This document shows positions 61,164-62,724 of a stretch of 62,724 nt of DNA, piece by piece. Where the stretch lies: NCBI GenBank assembly GCA_017307285.1, contig JAFKFI010000106.1, forward strand, positions 1 to 62,724. Direction: 5' to 3'. A program made the translations under genes and the position numbers. The notes under the pieces are model-generated. The model had not been told where the DNA came from. It did not search any database and saw only the letters and a program-made list of their open reading frames with translations. Position 1 is the stretch's first letter; the number at the start of each line of letters is the position of its first letter. This DNA comes from Alphaproteobacteria bacterium. GTDB lineage: Bacteria; Pseudomonadota; Alphaproteobacteria; Acetobacterales; Acetobacteraceae.

Positions 61164-62417
61164 ATGAATGCTCCCGTCAGCTACGATCCGCACAGCGAAG
61201 CCTGGTTGTTGCCGCTCGACAAGCTCGATGTCAGCCACCCGAAGCTGTACGAGGACAGCACCTGGCCCGCGTATTTCGCGCGGCTGCGCCGGGAGGCGCC
61301 GGTGCACTACGTGCCCGAAAGCCCGTACGGCCCCTATTGGGCAGTGTCCAAATACAAGGACATCATGCATGTCGAGGTGAACCACGCGGTCTACTCGTCG
61401 GATAACGAGCTCGGCGGTATCCAGATCGAGGACCAGCCGAAGAGCATGTCGCGCCCGAGCTTCATTCGCATGGACCCGCCGCGGCATGATGAGCAGCGCC
61501 GCGTGGTGAGCCCGATCGTCGCTCCACTCAACCTCGCCAACATGGAAAGCCTGATCCGCGAGCGCACCCGCAAGGTGCTCGACGAATTGCCGGTCGGGGA
61601 AGAATTCGACTGGGTGGAGCGGGTGTCGATCGAGCTCACGACGATGATGCTGGCGACCCTGTTCGACTTCCCGTTCGAGGAGCGGCGCAAGCTGACCTAC
61701 TGGTCGGACGTGGCGATCTGCAACGTCAACTCGCCGGACGCGCCGGTGCATTCCGAGGAGGAGCGTTTCGAGAAGCTGGGCGAGATGGCGAAGTATATGT
61801 CGGAGCTGTGGAACGAGCGGGTCAACGCGCCGCCGCGCTTCGACCTGATCTCGATGCTGGCGCATGGCGAGGCGACGCGGAATCTCACGCCGCGCGAGTT
61901 CATGGGCACGCTGGGGCTGCTGATCGTCGGCGGCAACGATACGACGCGCAACTCGATGTCGGGCGGGCTGCTGGCGCTCAGCCGGCACCCCGAGCAGTAC
62001 CAGAAGCTGCGCGACAATCCGGCGCTCGTCACTGGGATGGTGCCGGAGACCATCCGCTATCAGACGCCGGTGATCCATATGCGTCGCACGGCGCTTGCCG
62101 ACGCCGAGCTCGGCGGGAAGCAGATCCGCCGCGGCGACAAGGTGGTGATTTGGTACATCTCGGGCAATCGCGACGAGGACGCGATCAAGGCGCCGAACGA
62201 GTTCATCATCGACCGCGCCCGCCCGCGCGAGCATCTGTCCTTCGGCTTCGGTATCCATCGCTGCGTTGGCAACCGGCTGGCCGAGCTGCAGCTCAAGATT
62301 CTCTGGGAGGAGCTGCTGCAGCGCCATCCGGTGGTCGAGGTGACGGGCGAGCCGAAATACGTCTACTCCAACTTCATCCACGGCATCCGCTCGCTGCCGG
62401 CGCGCATTCCGGGGTAG
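61164..62417 (+). CDS. CYP153-like cytochrome P450, copy 4
   Basis: A 417-residue P450 with Cys367 in FGFGIHRCVGNRLAE, I-helix LLIVGGNDTTRNSMSGG and a changed K-helix start (ETIRYQTP, still Glu-x2-Arg). It is the most diverged at SSDNELGGIQIEDQPKSM and HYVPESPYGPYW, the latter closest to known CYP153A enzymes. ATG 61164 follows GAGGAGGAACGAAC. It ends the tandem array; the following 180 bp has no gene. Confidence 0.93.
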   Translation: MNAPVSYDPHSEAWLLPLDKLDVSHPKLYEDSTWPAYFARLRREAPVHYVPESPYGPYWAVSKYKDIMHVEVNHAVYSSDNELGGIQIEDQPKSMSRPSFIRMDPPRHDEQRRVVSPIVAPLNLANMESLIRERTRKVLDELPVGEEFDWVERVSIELTTMMLATLFDFPFEERRKLTYWSDVAICNVNSPDAPVHSEEERFEKLGEMAKYMSELWNERVNAPPRFDLISMLAHGEATRNLTPREFMGTLGLLIVGGNDTTRNSMSGGLLALSRHPEQYQKLRDNPALVTGMVPETIRYQTPVIHMRRTALADAELGGKQIRRGDKVVIWYISGNRDEDAIKAPNEFIIDRARPREHLSFGFGIHRCVGNRLAELQLKILWEELLQRHPVVEVTGEPKYVYSNFIHGIRSLPARIPG

Positions 62418-62564
62418 CGGGCGCTCCCAGAGCCGAACCAACGCCGCCACCGCGACTCGGCGCGACTTCATTGCGAGGCGGCACGGCGGTTCATCTTGCC
62501 CGCCGACGAGCGCCCGCCGGTGGACAGCCTGGATGCACGCCGGCGGGCGGGCGGGCTATAACGC

Positions 62565-62593
62565 TTGACATTATGTCTAACTAATCTTATCCT
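62565..62593 (+). promoter_or_regulatory. Candidate sigma70 promoter with embedded palindrome
   Basis: TTGACA (62565-62570), 17-bp spacer and TATCCT (62588-62593) form a good promoter for the gene starting at 62603, though the start codon would be very near the transcript start. The -35 box overlaps GACATTATGTC, a palindrome with one central base, which may be an operator. Confidence 0.45.
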
Positions 62594-62602
62594 CTCCCGG
62601 TC

Positions 62603-62724
62603 ATGAGCCCCACCCTGTCCCCCTCACCCCCGAGCGGCCTGATGCCGCGCCTGGCGGGGTTCTTCGAGGCGCTGCGGCAGGTGGTGATGACCGAGTGCGG
62701 GCGCTGGCAGCTGATGACCCCGCT
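62603..62724 (+). CDS. N-terminal start of an unidentified gene (runs off the right edge)
   Basis: An ATG at 62603 opens MSPTLSPSPPSGLMPRLAGF, followed by an amphipathic helix (FEALRQVVMTECGRWQLMTP). Only 40 residues are visible and no family is recognised. A second in-frame ATG at 62642 could be the real start. A leaderless or short-leader transcript would arise from the promoter at 62565. Confidence 0.45.
   Translation, partial: MSPTLSPSPPSGLMPRLAGFFEALRQVVMTECGRWQLMTP

Overview
The window is GC-rich chromosomal DNA, densely coded on both strands. Gene content points to an alphaproteobacterium: adjacent mutS-glnD, an MaeB-type malic enzyme with a phosphotransacetylase tail, a CtrA-type TTAA-N7-TTAA site, a Tat-exported TRAP binding protein, and the palindromic repeat at 42703-42794. 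Rhodospirillales/Acetobacteraceae is the best guess; that is inference. No rRNA, tRNA or CRISPR array was seen.

Layout. 1-458: transposase debris. 459-8.6 kb: a GH63-like glucosidase with a ferredoxin reductase, then a divergent Rieske ferredoxin, two COG2159 amidohydrolase paralogues and a FadL-type outer-membrane channel. 8.7-11.9 kb: a CapD/WbpM-type sugar-nucleotide dehydratase and a DegT-type aminotransferase. 11.9-20.7 kb: maeB, a PIN-domain toxin-antitoxin pair, mutS and glnD. 20.7-24.1 kb: a small unknown gene and a frameshifted type IIG-like restriction-methyltransferase. 24.4-27.7 kb: a secreted beta-helix protein and a Baeyer-Villiger monooxygenase with an internal deletion. 27.7-34 kb: a Tat-exported amidohydrolase, two SDRs (one phbB-like), a MocR regulator and its divergent carboxymuconolactone decarboxylase/acetyltransferase/azoreductase operon. 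34-40 kb: a TetR/CmcJ pair with an 18-codon leader ORF, a bacterial CDC48 ATPase, a stress-type SDR and an HpcH aldolase/cupin pair. 40-48 kb: a RelE/ParE toxin-antitoxin pair, a TRAP transporter, BrkB, a phosphoesterase, an acyltransferase and a cyclopropane fatty acid synthase.

48.3-62.4 kb is an oxidative catabolism island: alcohol dehydrogenase, HpaC-type flavin reductase, hydroxyisobutyrate-type dehydrogenase, a large winged-helix regulator ending in a cysteine-less rhodanese domain, an HpaB-type monooxygenase, then ferredoxin reductase, 2Fe-2S ferredoxin and four tandem CYP153-like P450s. The reductase and ferredoxin should carry electrons from NAD(P)H to the P450s. CYP153 enzymes hydroxylate alkanes and other hydrophobic substrates; the alcohol dehydrogenase could oxidise the products and the FadL channel 50 kb away could admit them. 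These links are inference.

The strongest unexplained signals are: the four-fold P450 array with its own redox chain; four TTTAG-like direct repeats spaced 10, 11 and 10 bp upstream of the winged-helix/rhodanese regulator; the leader ORF coupled to the CmcJ-type gene; a paired-hairpin repeat present twice, each time between convergent genes; and two disabled genes (restriction enzyme and Baeyer-Villiger monooxygenase).
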